Source: an uncultured Flavobacteriaceae bacterium
GTDB lineage: Bacteria; Bacteroidota; Bacteroidia; Flavobacteriales; Flavobacteriaceae
Direction of reading: 5' to 3'
DNA: 64,000 bases
Assembly (NCBI GenBank): GCA_947502635.1
Contig: CANNAN010000008.1
Coordinates: forward strand, 62,001-126,000
Shown: piece after piece, positions 17,415 to 26,484 of the stretch
How the letters are laid out: each line of letters opens with the position of its first letter
Position numbering within the stretch: the first letter of the stretch is position 1
Made by a program: the position numbers and the translations under genes
Notes under the pieces: generated by a model
Seen by the model: the letters and a program-made list of their open reading frames with translations, nothing else
Database searches by the model: none
What the model was told of the DNA's origin: nothing

Positions 17415-18764
17415 TTAAGCAGTCACTTTTTTGGTTGCTTTGTACGCGTAAACTCCGTATAGTGCTACGAATACAAGGCATATCATTGGTAGGATAAATG
17501 AAAAGTGAATTTCTGTAATCCCACCAGTTATAACATCTCCAAAAACTTCTTCATTATTTACGGTATCTCCAAAGTCCATTATTGCAGCTTGTATTTTAGG
17601 TAAAAAAGCACCTCCCACAATAGCCATTATTAATCCAGACGAGGCTAATTTTACTTCCTCTCCCATATCTTTAAGTGCCAGTCCATAAATTGTTGGGAAC
17701 ATAATTGACATGAAAACAGAAACAAGTACTAAACAAACTAAACTTGTTATACCAGTCGTCATTATAACGCCAACACATAACGCAGCAGCTGCAGCAGCAA
17801 AGATTGTTAGCATTCTTGCTGGACTTATTTTTTTCATTAAAGCCGTTCCAATAAACCTAGTTGAAACAAATAATATCATAGCGGCAATGTTCCAAAAAGT
17901 ACCATCAACTTTGTCTGCACCACTTAGATCTTCATTGATATATTCAACTAATTGAAAAATGGCTGTCCAACACATGATTTGTGCACCGACATAAAACATT
18001 TGAGCAATAACACCGAATAAATAGGTTTTATTCTTAAAGATTCTGTTAACAGAGTCTTTAATAGATAAATGTTCTCCCATTGACATTGAAGGTATTTTAG
18101 TTTTCATAATAATAAAGAAAACGACTGCAACAAATAAACCTACAGCAATATATGGTGTACTAATAATATCCAAATCATGTGCTTTTATTTCGGCAGCCTT
18201 TTCGGTACCAAGGGCAACAATTTCAGAACTATCATCATAATCTGCAGATAAAATTCTGTCAAGTACAACAAACTTTGCAATCATCATGCCTGTTAAAGAA
18301 CCTATCGGATTAAACGATTGTGCAAGATTTAATCGTTGTGTTGCGGTTGATGGATCTCCCATTGATAGTATTAATGGATTAGATGTTGTCTCAAGAAATC
18401 CAAGCCCACATGTAATAACAAATAGTGAAATTAAAAAATAGGAGTAGCTGCCTTCAAGAGCAGCTGGGTAAAACAGGACGGCACCAATAGCGTATAATGC
18501 AAGACCAAGTAAAATACCTGATTTATAACTAAACCTTCTAATAAAAAGGGCTGCAGGAATAGCCATGACACCATAACCAAAATAAAATGCAAATTGTACA
18601 TTATAAGCTTCTTTGTTAGAAAGAATCATAACCTTTTTAAAAGCCGCTACCATTGGATTGGTTAAATCGTTTGCAAAACCCCACAATGCAAAAATTGATG
18701 TTGCTGCAATAAACGGCACCAATAAATTCTTTGGAACGACAGGTATATTTTTTAGTTTGCTCAT
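17415..18764 (-). CDS. fucP: MFS sugar permease, L-fucose:H+ symporter type
   Basis: A 449-residue major facilitator with about 12 membrane segments. FucP-like signatures include FALWGFANDLTNPMVAAFKKVM near the N-terminus, FYFGYGVMAIPAALFIRRFSYKSGI, and CGLGFLETTSNPLILSMGDPSTATQRLNLAQSFNPIG in the middle. Asn/Asp residues in the first helix are used for sugar binding in FucP. Given the LgoD-UxaB-UxaA genes upstream it may carry L-galactose as well as or instead of L-fucose. Spacing to the SDR gene is 92 bases, with no terminator seen. Confidence 0.88.
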   Translation of the reverse strand: MSKLKNIPVVPKNLLVPFIAATSIFALWGFANDLTNPMVAAFKKVMILSNKEAYNVQFAFYFGYGVMAIPAALFIRRFSYKSGILLGLALYAIGAVLFYPAALEGSYSYFLISLFVITCGLGFLETTSNPLILSMGDPSTATQRLNLAQSFNPIGSLTGMMIAKFVVLDRILSADYDDSSEIVALGTEKAAEIKAHDLDIISTPYIAVGLFVAVVFFIIMKTKIPSMSMGEHLSIKDSVNRIFKNKTYLFGVIAQMFYVGAQIMCWTAIFQLVEYINEDLSGADKVDGTFWNIAAMILFVSTRFIGTALMKKISPARMLTIFAAAAAALCVGVIMTTGITSLVCLVLVSVFMSIMFPTIYGLALKDMGEEVKLASSGLIMAIVGGAFLPKIQAAIMDFGDTVNNEEVFGDVITGGITEIHFSFILPMICLVFVALYGVYAYKATKKVTA

Positions 18765-18856
18765 AATGTAATGTGTTTTTATTTAGTTGATAAATGTATT
18801 CTTTAGTTTAATAAAAAGTTGGTTGTTTTGTTCAAAAGAAGAGAACAAATGATTTA

Positions 18857-19648
18857 TTATTCGGTTAACAAGGATCTATCTAAATGCACATAACCGCCAT
18901 CGCAGAATATAAACTGCCCAGTTGTATGTGAGGATTTCTCTGATATGGTAAAAAGAGAAGTATCTGCAATTTCTTCTGGAGTCGTCATTCTATTTTCTAA
19001 AGGAATTTTCTTTACAATAGATTTTAGTTTTTCCTCTCCATCGTCAAGTGTTTTTATCCAATTATTATAAGCAGGTGTCCAGCTTTCTGCAATAATAATG
19101 GCATTAACTCTAATTTGATCTTTAATTAAATCTACGGCCCATTCACGCGTTAATCCGAGCACACCACCTTTTGATGCAGCGTAGCCAGAAGTCCCTCCTT
19201 GGCCAGTTAAACCTACTTTAGAACCTATGTTAAGAATATTTCCTTTTGATTTTTTTAATAGAGGCAGTGCATGTTTTACGACTAAAAAATAACTGACCAT
19301 GTTTAGTTTCAATGAGTTCATGAAATCTTCATAAGAAGCATCTAACCCAACGCCATCATTTACCCCAACATTATTAATGATAGCATCTATTCTACCATAT
19401 TTCTCTGAAATAGTAGCAATAGCACTTTTTATTTGATCAGGATTTGTAACATCTGTTTGACAAAATATGGCGTCAATACCTCTTTTTTGTAATTTTTCAA
19501 CATAACCAAAACCTCTGGCGTTTCTGTCTATAACAGCTGGTGTAGCGCCCTCATCTGCCAGTTTTTGTAAAATGGTTTCTCCTATGCTGCCTTCAATTCC
19601 TGCAGCCCCCGTAATAACAACTACTTTTCCTTTTAATCCTAAATCCAT
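18857..19648 (-). CDS. Short-chain dehydrogenase, probable L-fucose/L-galactose 1-dehydrogenase
   Basis: A 263-residue classical SDR. The cofactor loop is TGAAGIEGSIG (residues 13-23, an enlarged TGxxxGxG), then NNVG, the catalytic Ser in NIGSKVG and Tyr/Lys in YAASKGG. The family oxidises L-fucose or L-galactose at C1 to the 1,5-lactone. The next gene upstream in the operon is a lactonase, which supports this step. The insertion in the glycine loop is unusual but intact. Exact sugar preference is inferred from context. Confidence 0.75.
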   Translation of the reverse strand: MDLGLKGKVVVITGAAGIEGSIGETILQKLADEGATPAVIDRNARGFGYVEKLQKRGIDAIFCQTDVTNPDQIKSAIATISEKYGRIDAIINNVGVNDGVGLDASYEDFMNSLKLNMVSYFLVVKHALPLLKKSKGNILNIGSKVGLTGQGGTSGYAASKGGVLGLTREWAVDLIKDQIRVNAIIIAESWTPAYNNWIKTLDDGEEKLKSIVKKIPLENRMTTPEEIADTSLFTISEKSSHTTGQFIFCDGGYVHLDRSLLTE

Positions 19649-19662
19649 TCTTAAATATTTTT

Positions 19663-20493
19663 TTATTTTAAATTGTAAAATTTAATAGCATTACCGCCCA
19701 TTATGGCGGCCTGTTCTGTGGTACTCATTTTTGCTATAAATTCTGTTACTAACCCTTTTACTTTTCTATAATTACCTGCGACCAAACAAACTGGCCAATC
19801 CGACCCAAATAGGGTTCTTTCTGCTCCAAAAACTTCCAGAATTAAACTCATGTATGGATGTATTTGTGATGGTGTCCATGTGTTAAAATTGGCTTCTGTA
19901 ATCATCCCTGATAGTTTACAGCACACATTTTCGTGCTTTCCAATTTCTTTCATCAAAAGCGCCCATCCTTCATAAAAACCATCTTTTATGTATGGCTTTG
20001 CTATATGGTCAATAACAAATTTCTGATTTGGAAACTGTTTTACGAATTCTAAAACGGCTCCTAATTGATGTGGAAACACCAAAATATCATATGCATAATG
20101 GTGTTTTTCTAAAATTGAAATCCCTTTCATGAAATTAGGTCGTAACAAAAAATTAGAATCTTCTTCACCTTGTACAACATGGCGAAAGCCTTTTAGTTTT
20201 TCGTATGCTTTATAAGCTTCTAAAACCGTCTCAAGATTATTAGCTCTTAAATCGACCCAACCAACAACACCCTTAATGAAATCATTTTTAGAAGCTAAAT
20301 CTAATAAGAAATCTGTCTCAAGGATTGTTTGATCTGCTTGCACAGCTACACAACCATCAATACCATTCTCATTGTATACTTTTTTTAAATCATCAGGTAA
20401 AAAATCGTTGCGAATAGCAGACATGCTTTCGTCTATCCACTTGTGTTTTACAGGTTCGTAATTCCAAAAATGCTGATGAGAATCTATGGTCAT
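19663..20493 (-). CDS. Amidohydrolase-family sugar lactonase (L-fuconolactonase type)
   Basis: A 276-residue TIM-barrel amidohydrolase 2 protein. It begins TIDSHQHFWNYEP with the HxH metal motif and has KFVIDHIAKP, LSGMITEA and FGSDWPVC with the terminal catalytic Asp. Relatives hydrolyse L-fucono- or L-galactono-lactone to the open acid. It fits directly between the SDR dehydrogenase that would make the lactone and the LgoD-like enzyme that would oxidise the acid. It abuts the GH29 gene (1-base spacing). Confidence 0.85.
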   Translation of the reverse strand: MTIDSHQHFWNYEPVKHKWIDESMSAIRNDFLPDDLKKVYNENGIDGCVAVQADQTILETDFLLDLASKNDFIKGVVGWVDLRANNLETVLEAYKAYEKLKGFRHVVQGEEDSNFLLRPNFMKGISILEKHHYAYDILVFPHQLGAVLEFVKQFPNQKFVIDHIAKPYIKDGFYEGWALLMKEIGKHENVCCKLSGMITEANFNTWTPSQIHPYMSLILEVFGAERTLFGSDWPVCLVAGNYRKVKGLVTEFIAKMSTTEQAAIMGGNAIKFYNLK

Positions 20494-20494
20494 T

Positions 20495-22033
20495 TTATGC
20501 AGATGTTTCTATTTTGATTACTGTGGCCATTTCGTCTACTATTTCAGAGGGAAGCTTAATTTTTAAACCTGCTTTATCATCGATAGACCATTCTATTTTT
20601 TCGTCAGATCCTAGTATAGAAATAGACTCTATTCTTACTTTATCCTTTATATTCTTCTTTGCAAAGGATGTTAATAATATTTCTTTATTTGGGACTGTTG
20701 CTCCCATAATAATGCCATAGATATTATAGTCTTTCGTTGTGTAACGAATATCTTTGTTGCTGTATTTTATTTTATGGAAGGCTTTATGATTTCCAAAATG
20801 TCCTTCAGGTTCTTTTGTAGGCCCTTCACCAAACGTATACCAAGCTTCAGTTCCATAAATTGCCTCGCCGTATTTTTCTAGCCAAGCGCCCATTTTTAGT
20901 AAGCATTTCTCCTGATTTTCTGGAATGATTCCATTTGCCATAGGAGAAACATTAAGAAGTAAAACCCCATTCTTACTAACAATATCAATTAACATGTGTA
21001 AAACATCTGTTGAAGATTTTACGCCTAGATCGTTTTTATAAGACCAACTTCCATTACTAATAGTTGCATCAGTCATCCAAGTTTTTGTTCCAATAACATT
21101 TTTACGGGACTGCTCTAAATCCATAACACTCATAGATAAAGGCAGATCGTTTTGTTTTCTAACAATTACAACTTCTTTGTCTAATTTCTCAGCTTCGTTT
21201 AAATAATAAGCCGCAAACTCTTTTCTGTAGTTTTCAGGAATAGCATCCAACATGAAATCAAACCAAATAATATCTGGCTGGTAATTATCAATAACTTCTT
21301 TTAATTTTCCAAACCAAACTTCTTTATTCCATTTTTCAGCAGGTATGTTTCCATATAAATAAGCCAATGTCGAATCTTTAGAAGTAGGAGGCATGCCTTC
21401 CATATATGGATAATGACTTCTCCAATCTGCTTCATTTAACTTGGTATTTCTCTGTAAATTTCTTGCATGATGAAAGGCGGTAATAAACTTCATGCCTTTT
21501 GACGAAATGGCTTTTTTTAATTCGCCAGTCACATCACGTTTAGGTCCTTTATCCATAGCATTCCAAGGTGTTATTTCGCTATCCCACATGGCAAACCCAT
21601 CATGGTGCTCTGCTACTGGTCCTGCAAATTTAGCACCTGCTTTTTTGAATAATGTGGCCCATTTCTCTGGATCAAATTTTTCTGCTTTGAACATGGGGAC
21701 AAAGTCATGGTATCCAAATTTTGACGGATGCCCATATTTTTCAACATGATGTTTGTAAACGTTATGTTTTTCTAAATGCATGTATCGAGGATACCATTCA
21801 TCATGAAACGCAGGAACAGAATAGATGCCCCAATGAAAATAAATGCCCAATTTGGCTTCTTTAAACCAGTCTGGTGATTCGTTATGTTTTCCTAAAGAGG
21901 CCCATTCTTTTGTATAGGGATCTTTTGTTTCTTCTTTTGCTGTGATAACTTCATTTTTCTCTTCTTTAAGGGCACAACTCCCCAAAGAAATGATAAAAAT
22001 AAAAACTAAAATTTTTAAATAAGAAACTTTCAT
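20495..22033 (-). CDS. GH29 alpha-L-fucosidase/alpha-L-galactosidase-like lipoprotein
   Basis: A 512-residue exported enzyme with lipobox LGSC (Cys about 20). The GH29 domain shows WFKEAKLGIYFHWGIYSVPAFHDEWYPR, KFAGPVAEHHDGFAMWDSE and the catalytic nucleophile Asp in PDIIWFDFMLD, then NVSPMANGIIPENQ. GH29 retains alpha-L-fucoside stereochemistry. Some porphyran-PUL members release L-galactose, the 6-hydroxy analogue of fucose. Location inside an operon that encodes a tagaturonate route makes L-galactose the better candidate here. A paralogue lies at 27531-29066. Confidence 0.88.
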   Translation of the reverse strand: MKVSYLKILVFIFIISLGSCALKEEKNEVITAKEETKDPYTKEWASLGKHNESPDWFKEAKLGIYFHWGIYSVPAFHDEWYPRYMHLEKHNVYKHHVEKYGHPSKFGYHDFVPMFKAEKFDPEKWATLFKKAGAKFAGPVAEHHDGFAMWDSEITPWNAMDKGPKRDVTGELKKAISSKGMKFITAFHHARNLQRNTKLNEADWRSHYPYMEGMPPTSKDSTLAYLYGNIPAEKWNKEVWFGKLKEVIDNYQPDIIWFDFMLDAIPENYRKEFAAYYLNEAEKLDKEVVIVRKQNDLPLSMSVMDLEQSRKNVIGTKTWMTDATISNGSWSYKNDLGVKSSTDVLHMLIDIVSKNGVLLLNVSPMANGIIPENQEKCLLKMGAWLEKYGEAIYGTEAWYTFGEGPTKEPEGHFGNHKAFHKIKYSNKDIRYTTKDYNIYGIIMGATVPNKEILLTSFAKKNIKDKVRIESISILGSDEKIEWSIDDKAGLKIKLPSEIVDEMATVIKIETSA

Positions 22034-22043
22034 ACCTTTTGAT

Positions 22044-23474
22044 TTATAAAGCGTTTAATGCTTGTTTCATTCCATTTGAAACGATATTTTCTAAATAATT
22101 GGTTACGGTATCTAAAAGCCCATCAAATTCTGTTAAATCAATTCCCCAGAAATCTGTATTAGATAACGTTGCTTTTGCTATTCCAGCAATATCTCCTGTT
22201 GCCCATTGCGTAGCAAAGAAGTCCAGTGCAGACGGATCGTCTTTTAAAGTAATAGCTTCGCCATCTCTATGTCCCCTATAAAAGGCAATTAAAGACGCTA
22301 GAGAAAACAATAATCTATTTGGTAATTCATTTTTTCTTTTGATGTATTCTAATACCGATGGTAATACTCTTGTTTTGTATTTTGAAGTTGAATTCAATGA
22401 AATACTAATCAAAGCATGTTCTAGATAAGGGTTTCTAAAACGATCTAACACATCATTAGAAAACTGGTCTAATTCTTCTTTAGAAAGGTCTAAAGTTGGA
22501 CAAATTTCATTAAAAATAGCATCTTTCAAGAAACCACCTACAACATCATCTTCTAAAGATTCACGTACTTTGTCTATCCCGTACAAATAGCCTACAGGGA
22601 CTAAAGTGGTGTGCGCACCATTTAAAATCCTTACTTTACGTGTTCTATAAGGCTCCATATTATCGGTAAATACAATATTCAATCCGCAAGCTTCAGCAGG
22701 AATTTCTTCTTTTACAGAAGCAGGGCCTTCTATAACCCATAAGTGGAATTGCTCACCTTCAACAACTAGGTTGTCTTTGTATCCTAATTCTTTAGTAATG
22801 GAATCCATCTTATCTCTTGGGTAACCTGGAACAATTCTATCTACTAAAGTATTACAAAAAATATTATCTTCATGAATCCATTCAACAAATCCTTCATCTA
22901 AATTCCATTTATCAGCATATTGTAAAACGATTCTTTTTAAATTGTCACCATTCTTATCAATTAACTCACAGGGAATTATAATCATACCTTTATCTGAAGC
23001 ACCTCCAAAAATTTGATACCTCTTGTATAGCAAAGCAGTTAATTTCCCTGGGAAGCTGGATTGCGGTGTGTCTTCTAGTTTATCATCAGGGTTATAGGCG
23101 ATTCCAGCTTCTGTGGTATTGGAAATGACAAAACGTAAGTCTGGGTTTTCGGCATTTGCTAAATAATCTGCATAATTTTCATAAGGATTGATACCTCTTT
23201 GAATACAATCGATAATTTCATGTTCACTAATGGCCTTTCCGTTTTTAATGCCATTTAAATACAAGGTGTACAAACCGTCTTGGTCGTTTAACATTTTAAT
23301 TAAACCTTGATCTATTGGTTGTACAGCTACAACTCCCGCATCAAAAGCTGCTTTTTTATTCATTTCATGAATCATCCAATTCGCAAAGGCTCTCAAAAAG
23401 TTACCTTCTCCAAATTGGATGATACGCTCTGTATACATTTTAGCCTCAGCTGTATTTCTATTTAATTCTTGCAT
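22044..23474 (-). CDS. uxaB: Tagaturonate reductase (altronate oxidoreductase)
   Basis: A 476-residue long-chain polyol dehydrogenase. It has the N-terminal nucleotide-binding IIQFGEGNFLRAFANWM and the catalytic Lys/Asn region YRTRKVRILNGAHTTLVPVGYLYGIDKVRE. It reduces D-tagaturonate to D-altronate with NADH. In E. coli this serves galacturonate; here it would take tagaturonate produced from L-galactonate by the LgoD-like enzyme. The start overlaps the end of the small membrane-protein gene by 17 bases. A fructuronate reductase role is less likely because UxaA rather than UxuA is adjacent. Confidence 0.85.
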   Translation of the reverse strand: MQELNRNTAEAKMYTERIIQFGEGNFLRAFANWMIHEMNKKAAFDAGVVAVQPIDQGLIKMLNDQDGLYTLYLNGIKNGKAISEHEIIDCIQRGINPYENYADYLANAENPDLRFVISNTTEAGIAYNPDDKLEDTPQSSFPGKLTALLYKRYQIFGGASDKGMIIIPCELIDKNGDNLKRIVLQYADKWNLDEGFVEWIHEDNIFCNTLVDRIVPGYPRDKMDSITKELGYKDNLVVEGEQFHLWVIEGPASVKEEIPAEACGLNIVFTDNMEPYRTRKVRILNGAHTTLVPVGYLYGIDKVRESLEDDVVGGFLKDAIFNEICPTLDLSKEELDQFSNDVLDRFRNPYLEHALISISLNSTSKYKTRVLPSVLEYIKRKNELPNRLLFSLASLIAFYRGHRDGEAITLKDDPSALDFFATQWATGDIAGIAKATLSNTDFWGIDLTEFDGLLDTVTNYLENIVSNGMKQALNAL

Positions 23475-23667
23475 TAATTTTTTGTTTTTTTAATTCACGG
23501 TAAAAATATTCTATCATGGCTATTATAACTATACTCCAAATGACTCTATACACCCATACATTTATTTCAAAAGAGAATAGAGTCGTTTCTTTTTCAGGAT
23601 AGATAAAACTTGTTATAACTTTATATAAACCAGCAATTCCACATAATAAATAAAATATATGTTTCAT
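23458..23667 (-). CDS. Small membrane protein between uxaA and uxaB
   Basis: A 69-residue protein of unknown function with two hydrophobic segments (residues 3-18 and about 38-54) and a basic tail. The start is the ATG at 23667, three bases after the uxaA stop region; an upstream start at 23694 overlaps uxaA. It overlaps uxaB by 17 bases, which indicates translational coupling and argues that it is a real gene. No family is recognised. Confidence 0.6.
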   Translation of the reverse strand: MKHIFYLLCGIAGLYKVITSFIYPEKETTLFSFEINVWVYRVIWSIVIIAMIEYFYRELKKQKINARIK

Positions 23668-23669
23668 AT

Positions 23670-25322
23670 CTATAATGAAACACCTCGTTTCCAAGGAATA
23701 AAATCATTGTTTCCGTGTAATACTGCTTTTGAAGCAACTTCACCGCTTGCTACTTTTATAATATGATCTAATATTTTTTCACCCATAGATTCAATGGTAT
23801 CTTCACCACTAATTACAGTTCCTGCGTTTATATCAATAATGTCATTCATTCTTTCATATAAATGAGTATTACTAGACATTTTTAAAACAGGAGCCACAGG
23901 ATTTCCAGTTGGAGTTCCTAAACCTGTTGTAAATACGACAACATTACATCCAGATCCTACTAAACCTGTGGTAGACTCTACATCGTTTCCTGGTGTGCAT
24001 AATAAATTTAAACCTGGTTTTGTTACTTGCTCTGTATAATCTAAAACCTGAGTTACAGGTGATGTGCCACCTTTTTTAGCGGCTCCAGCAGATTTCATTG
24101 CATCTGTAATTAAACCATCTTTTATATTGCCTGGAGAAGGATTGTTTTCAAATCCAGATCCCACTGCTACTGCGGCTGCAGAATAGGCGCGCATTAAATC
24201 GTAAAATTTCTTTGAATCTTCTTCTGTTTCGCAGCGGTTGATAATTTCTTGTTCTACACCGTTCAATTCTGGGAATTCTGATAGTACAGGGCTTCCACCA
24301 AGTGCTACTAATAAATCAGATGCATAACCTAAAGCTGGATTTGCAGAAATTCCCGAAAACCCATCAGAACCACCACACTCTAAACCTAATACTAATTTAC
24401 TTAAAGGAGCAGGTTGTCTGGTTATTTTATTGGCTTCAATTAAGCCTAAAAATGTATGTTTAACAGCTTCTTCAATCAACTGTCGTTCACTTTCACTTTG
24501 TTGTTGTTCTAAATAGTGAACAGGCTTGTCTAAATTCGGATTGATGGCATCTAATGCATTTTGCAGCATTTCTATTTGTGCATTCTGGCAACCTAAACTA
24601 AAAATAGTAGCGCCAGCAACGTTCGGGTTTGTAATATAACCTGCTAATAATTTGCAAAGCGTTTCAGAGTCTTGACGTATACCTCCACAACCGCCATCAT
24701 GTTTTAAGAACTTAATACCATCAACATTAGGGAAGGTTCGATTTTTAGTCATTTCTTCCTTAGTTGTAATGATGGGCGTATTTAAAATAGCCTCTTTGGA
24801 TGCGCCTGCTTTATATTGATTGATTAAAGCATCTGTATCTACTGCAAAATCTTTTTTGGTTTCATATCCTAGTTTTTCAGAAAGAGCACCTTCTAAAACA
24901 TCAACATTTCTATTTTCACAAAAAGTCAATGGAATGACTAACCAATAGTTTCCTGTGCCTACTTTTCCGTCTTTTCTGTGATAACCATTAAATGTTCTAT
25001 TTTCAAATTTGGAGGCATCGGGTGCGCTCCAGGTAAACTTTTCTTTTGAATCTTGAAATTCGGCAGAGGCATGTTTTACATTATCAATAGTGATAGCACA
25101 TCCTGCTTGAATAGGCTCTATGGCTTTGCCAATTAAGACACCATACATGAAAATTTCATCACCTACAGCAAAATCATTTAAAGCAAACTTATGTTTTTGT
25201 TTTATATTTTCTTTCAGGATAATATCGACACCTTGAATTGTCGTTATTGTCCCTTTTTCAAGTGACGTAATAGCAACAATAATATTGTCTTTTGGATCTA
25301 TTTGAACGTAATTCTTAGACAT
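23670..25322 (-). CDS. uxaA: Altronate dehydratase (UxaA family)
   Basis: A 550-residue dehydratase that converts D-altronate to 2-keto-3-deoxy-D-gluconate. Residues 1-95 form the SAF-like substrate-binding domain. The long C-terminal part has YHRKDGKVGTGNYWLVIP, HDGGCGGIRQDSETL, LGLECGGSDGFSGISANPALG and LLCTPGNDVESTTGLVGSGCN, with conserved Cys residues that could bind iron. It is second in the operon, eight bases from the LgoD-like gene. A role on L-fuconate as a direct dehydratase is the main alternative. Confidence 0.88.
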   Translation of the reverse strand: MSKNYVQIDPKDNIIVAITSLEKGTITTIQGVDIILKENIKQKHKFALNDFAVGDEIFMYGVLIGKAIEPIQAGCAITIDNVKHASAEFQDSKEKFTWSAPDASKFENRTFNGYHRKDGKVGTGNYWLVIPLTFCENRNVDVLEGALSEKLGYETKKDFAVDTDALINQYKAGASKEAILNTPIITTKEEMTKNRTFPNVDGIKFLKHDGGCGGIRQDSETLCKLLAGYITNPNVAGATIFSLGCQNAQIEMLQNALDAINPNLDKPVHYLEQQQSESERQLIEEAVKHTFLGLIEANKITRQPAPLSKLVLGLECGGSDGFSGISANPALGYASDLLVALGGSPVLSEFPELNGVEQEIINRCETEEDSKKFYDLMRAYSAAAVAVGSGFENNPSPGNIKDGLITDAMKSAGAAKKGGTSPVTQVLDYTEQVTKPGLNLLCTPGNDVESTTGLVGSGCNVVVFTTGLGTPTGNPVAPVLKMSSNTHLYERMNDIIDINAGTVISGEDTIESMGEKILDHIIKVASGEVASKAVLHGNNDFIPWKRGVSL

Positions 25323-25330
25323 TTATATTT

Positions 25331-26341
25331 TTAATTAAAATTTACAGTCGCTTTAATAACGCCAGTTTCTGGATTTAACCAACTATCAAAATTTTCTATC
25401 ATTTCAGTAAAAGGAACATTGTGGGTGATGAAAGAATCTGTTGGAAATTGACCTAAAACACTTATAACATGTTCAAAATCTTCTGTGGTAGCATTTCTAC
25501 TGCACATTAATGTCATTTCCTTAGAATGGATTGCTGGATGGTTATAGGTTAATTCGCCTTTTGATAAGCCTACTAAAATAAATCTGCCTCCATGCGACAT
25601 ATAGTTTGGACCTGTTTCTAAAGCACCTTTATGTCCAGACGCATCAAATACGGCAGTAGCCAAATCACCATTAGTGATTTCTGAGATTTGTTTTACAGGA
25701 TCATTACCAACATTTACAGTGTAATCAACACCTATTTTATCTTTTGCATATTTTAAACGATCCTCATTTAAGTCTAAAGCAATAACTTTAGCTCCTGCAA
25801 TTTGTGCTAATTTCATAATACCTATTCCAATAGGACCACAGCCTATAACGACTACGAATTCACCTTTTTTAATACCGGCTCTTCTAACAGCATGTGCTCC
25901 AATTGCCAAAGGCTCTACGATAGCCATCTCATCATTAGAGAGGTTATTAGCGGGTAGTAAAATATTTGTAGGTACCGTTATTTGTTCTTGCATACCACCA
26001 TCTCCATGTACTCCAAGTACAGAAATGTTAGTACAACAATTTGTTTTACCATTTCTACATGCGATACATTTACCACAGCTAACATAAGGCATGACAACTA
26101 CTTTATCGCCAGCTTTTATTCCTTGTGGATTTTCTCCTATTTCTAAAACTTCTGAAGCCAATTCATGTCCTAAAATTCTAGGATATGTAAAAAAAGCTTG
26201 ATTTCCAGAGTAGGCATGTAGGTCTGTCCCACATATACCAACTTTATTTATTTGTAATAAAGCTTCATTTTCTTTTCTAATTGGAGCCTCTTTTTCCTTT
26301 AAAAGAAATTCTCCTGGCTTTTCGCAAACAATGTATTTCAT
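25331..26341 (-). CDS. Zinc alcohol dehydrogenase, L-galactonate 5-dehydrogenase-like (LgoD/YjjN type)
   Basis: A 336-residue medium-chain dehydrogenase. VGICGTDLHAYSGN supplies the catalytic zinc Cys, GHELASEV the zinc His/Glu, CGKCIACRNGKTNCC the structural zinc Cys set and VIGCGPIGIG the NAD loop. The ordering ICGTD.HA..GNQ.FF.YPR..GHE and LVGLSKGEL is strikingly like E. coli LgoD, which oxidises L-galactonate to D-tagaturonate. It is the first gene of the operon and is followed by uxaA and uxaB, which would take tagaturonate onward. An alternative is a 2-keto-3-deoxy-L-fuconate dehydrogenase. Confidence 0.8.
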   Translation of the reverse strand: MKYIVCEKPGEFLLKEKEAPIRKENEALLQINKVGICGTDLHAYSGNQAFFTYPRILGHELASEVLEIGENPQGIKAGDKVVVMPYVSCGKCIACRNGKTNCCTNISVLGVHGDGGMQEQITVPTNILLPANNLSNDEMAIVEPLAIGAHAVRRAGIKKGEFVVVIGCGPIGIGIMKLAQIAGAKVIALDLNEDRLKYAKDKIGVDYTVNVGNDPVKQISEITNGDLATAVFDASGHKGALETGPNYMSHGGRFILVGLSKGELTYNHPAIHSKEMTLMCSRNATTEDFEHVISVLGQFPTDSFITHNVPFTEMIENFDSWLNPETGVIKATVNFN

Positions 26342-26362
26342 AAAAAAATAATATTAAGAACA

Positions 26363-26370
26363 CAAAATTA
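26363..26370 (-). promoter_or_regulatory. Candidate -7 box of the L-galactose operon
   Basis: TAATTTTG on the minus strand matches TAnnTTTG and lies about 22-29 bases upstream of the LgoD-like start. No clear -33 TTG partner was found, so the call is tentative. Confidence 0.4.
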
Positions 26371-26422
26371 GACCGATTATTAAGTTAAATCTACCTCATA
26401 AAAGACATTTTTCGATACTTTG

Positions 26423-26460
26423 ATTGCATTAAAAAAAATATTTAGGCTATTATTGCATTA
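26423..26460 (+). promoter_or_regulatory. Direct repeat ATTGCATTA, candidate AraC operator
   Basis: ATTGCATTA occurs at 26423-26431 and 26452-26460, the same orientation, 29 bases apart (close to three helical turns). Both lie in the divergent space between the L-galactose operon and the AraC gene, 25 bases or more upstream of that gene. AraC-family proteins usually bind direct repeats of this kind. Confidence 0.45.
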
Positions 26461-26484
26461 TAAGATCAATAATAAAGTAGGTAT

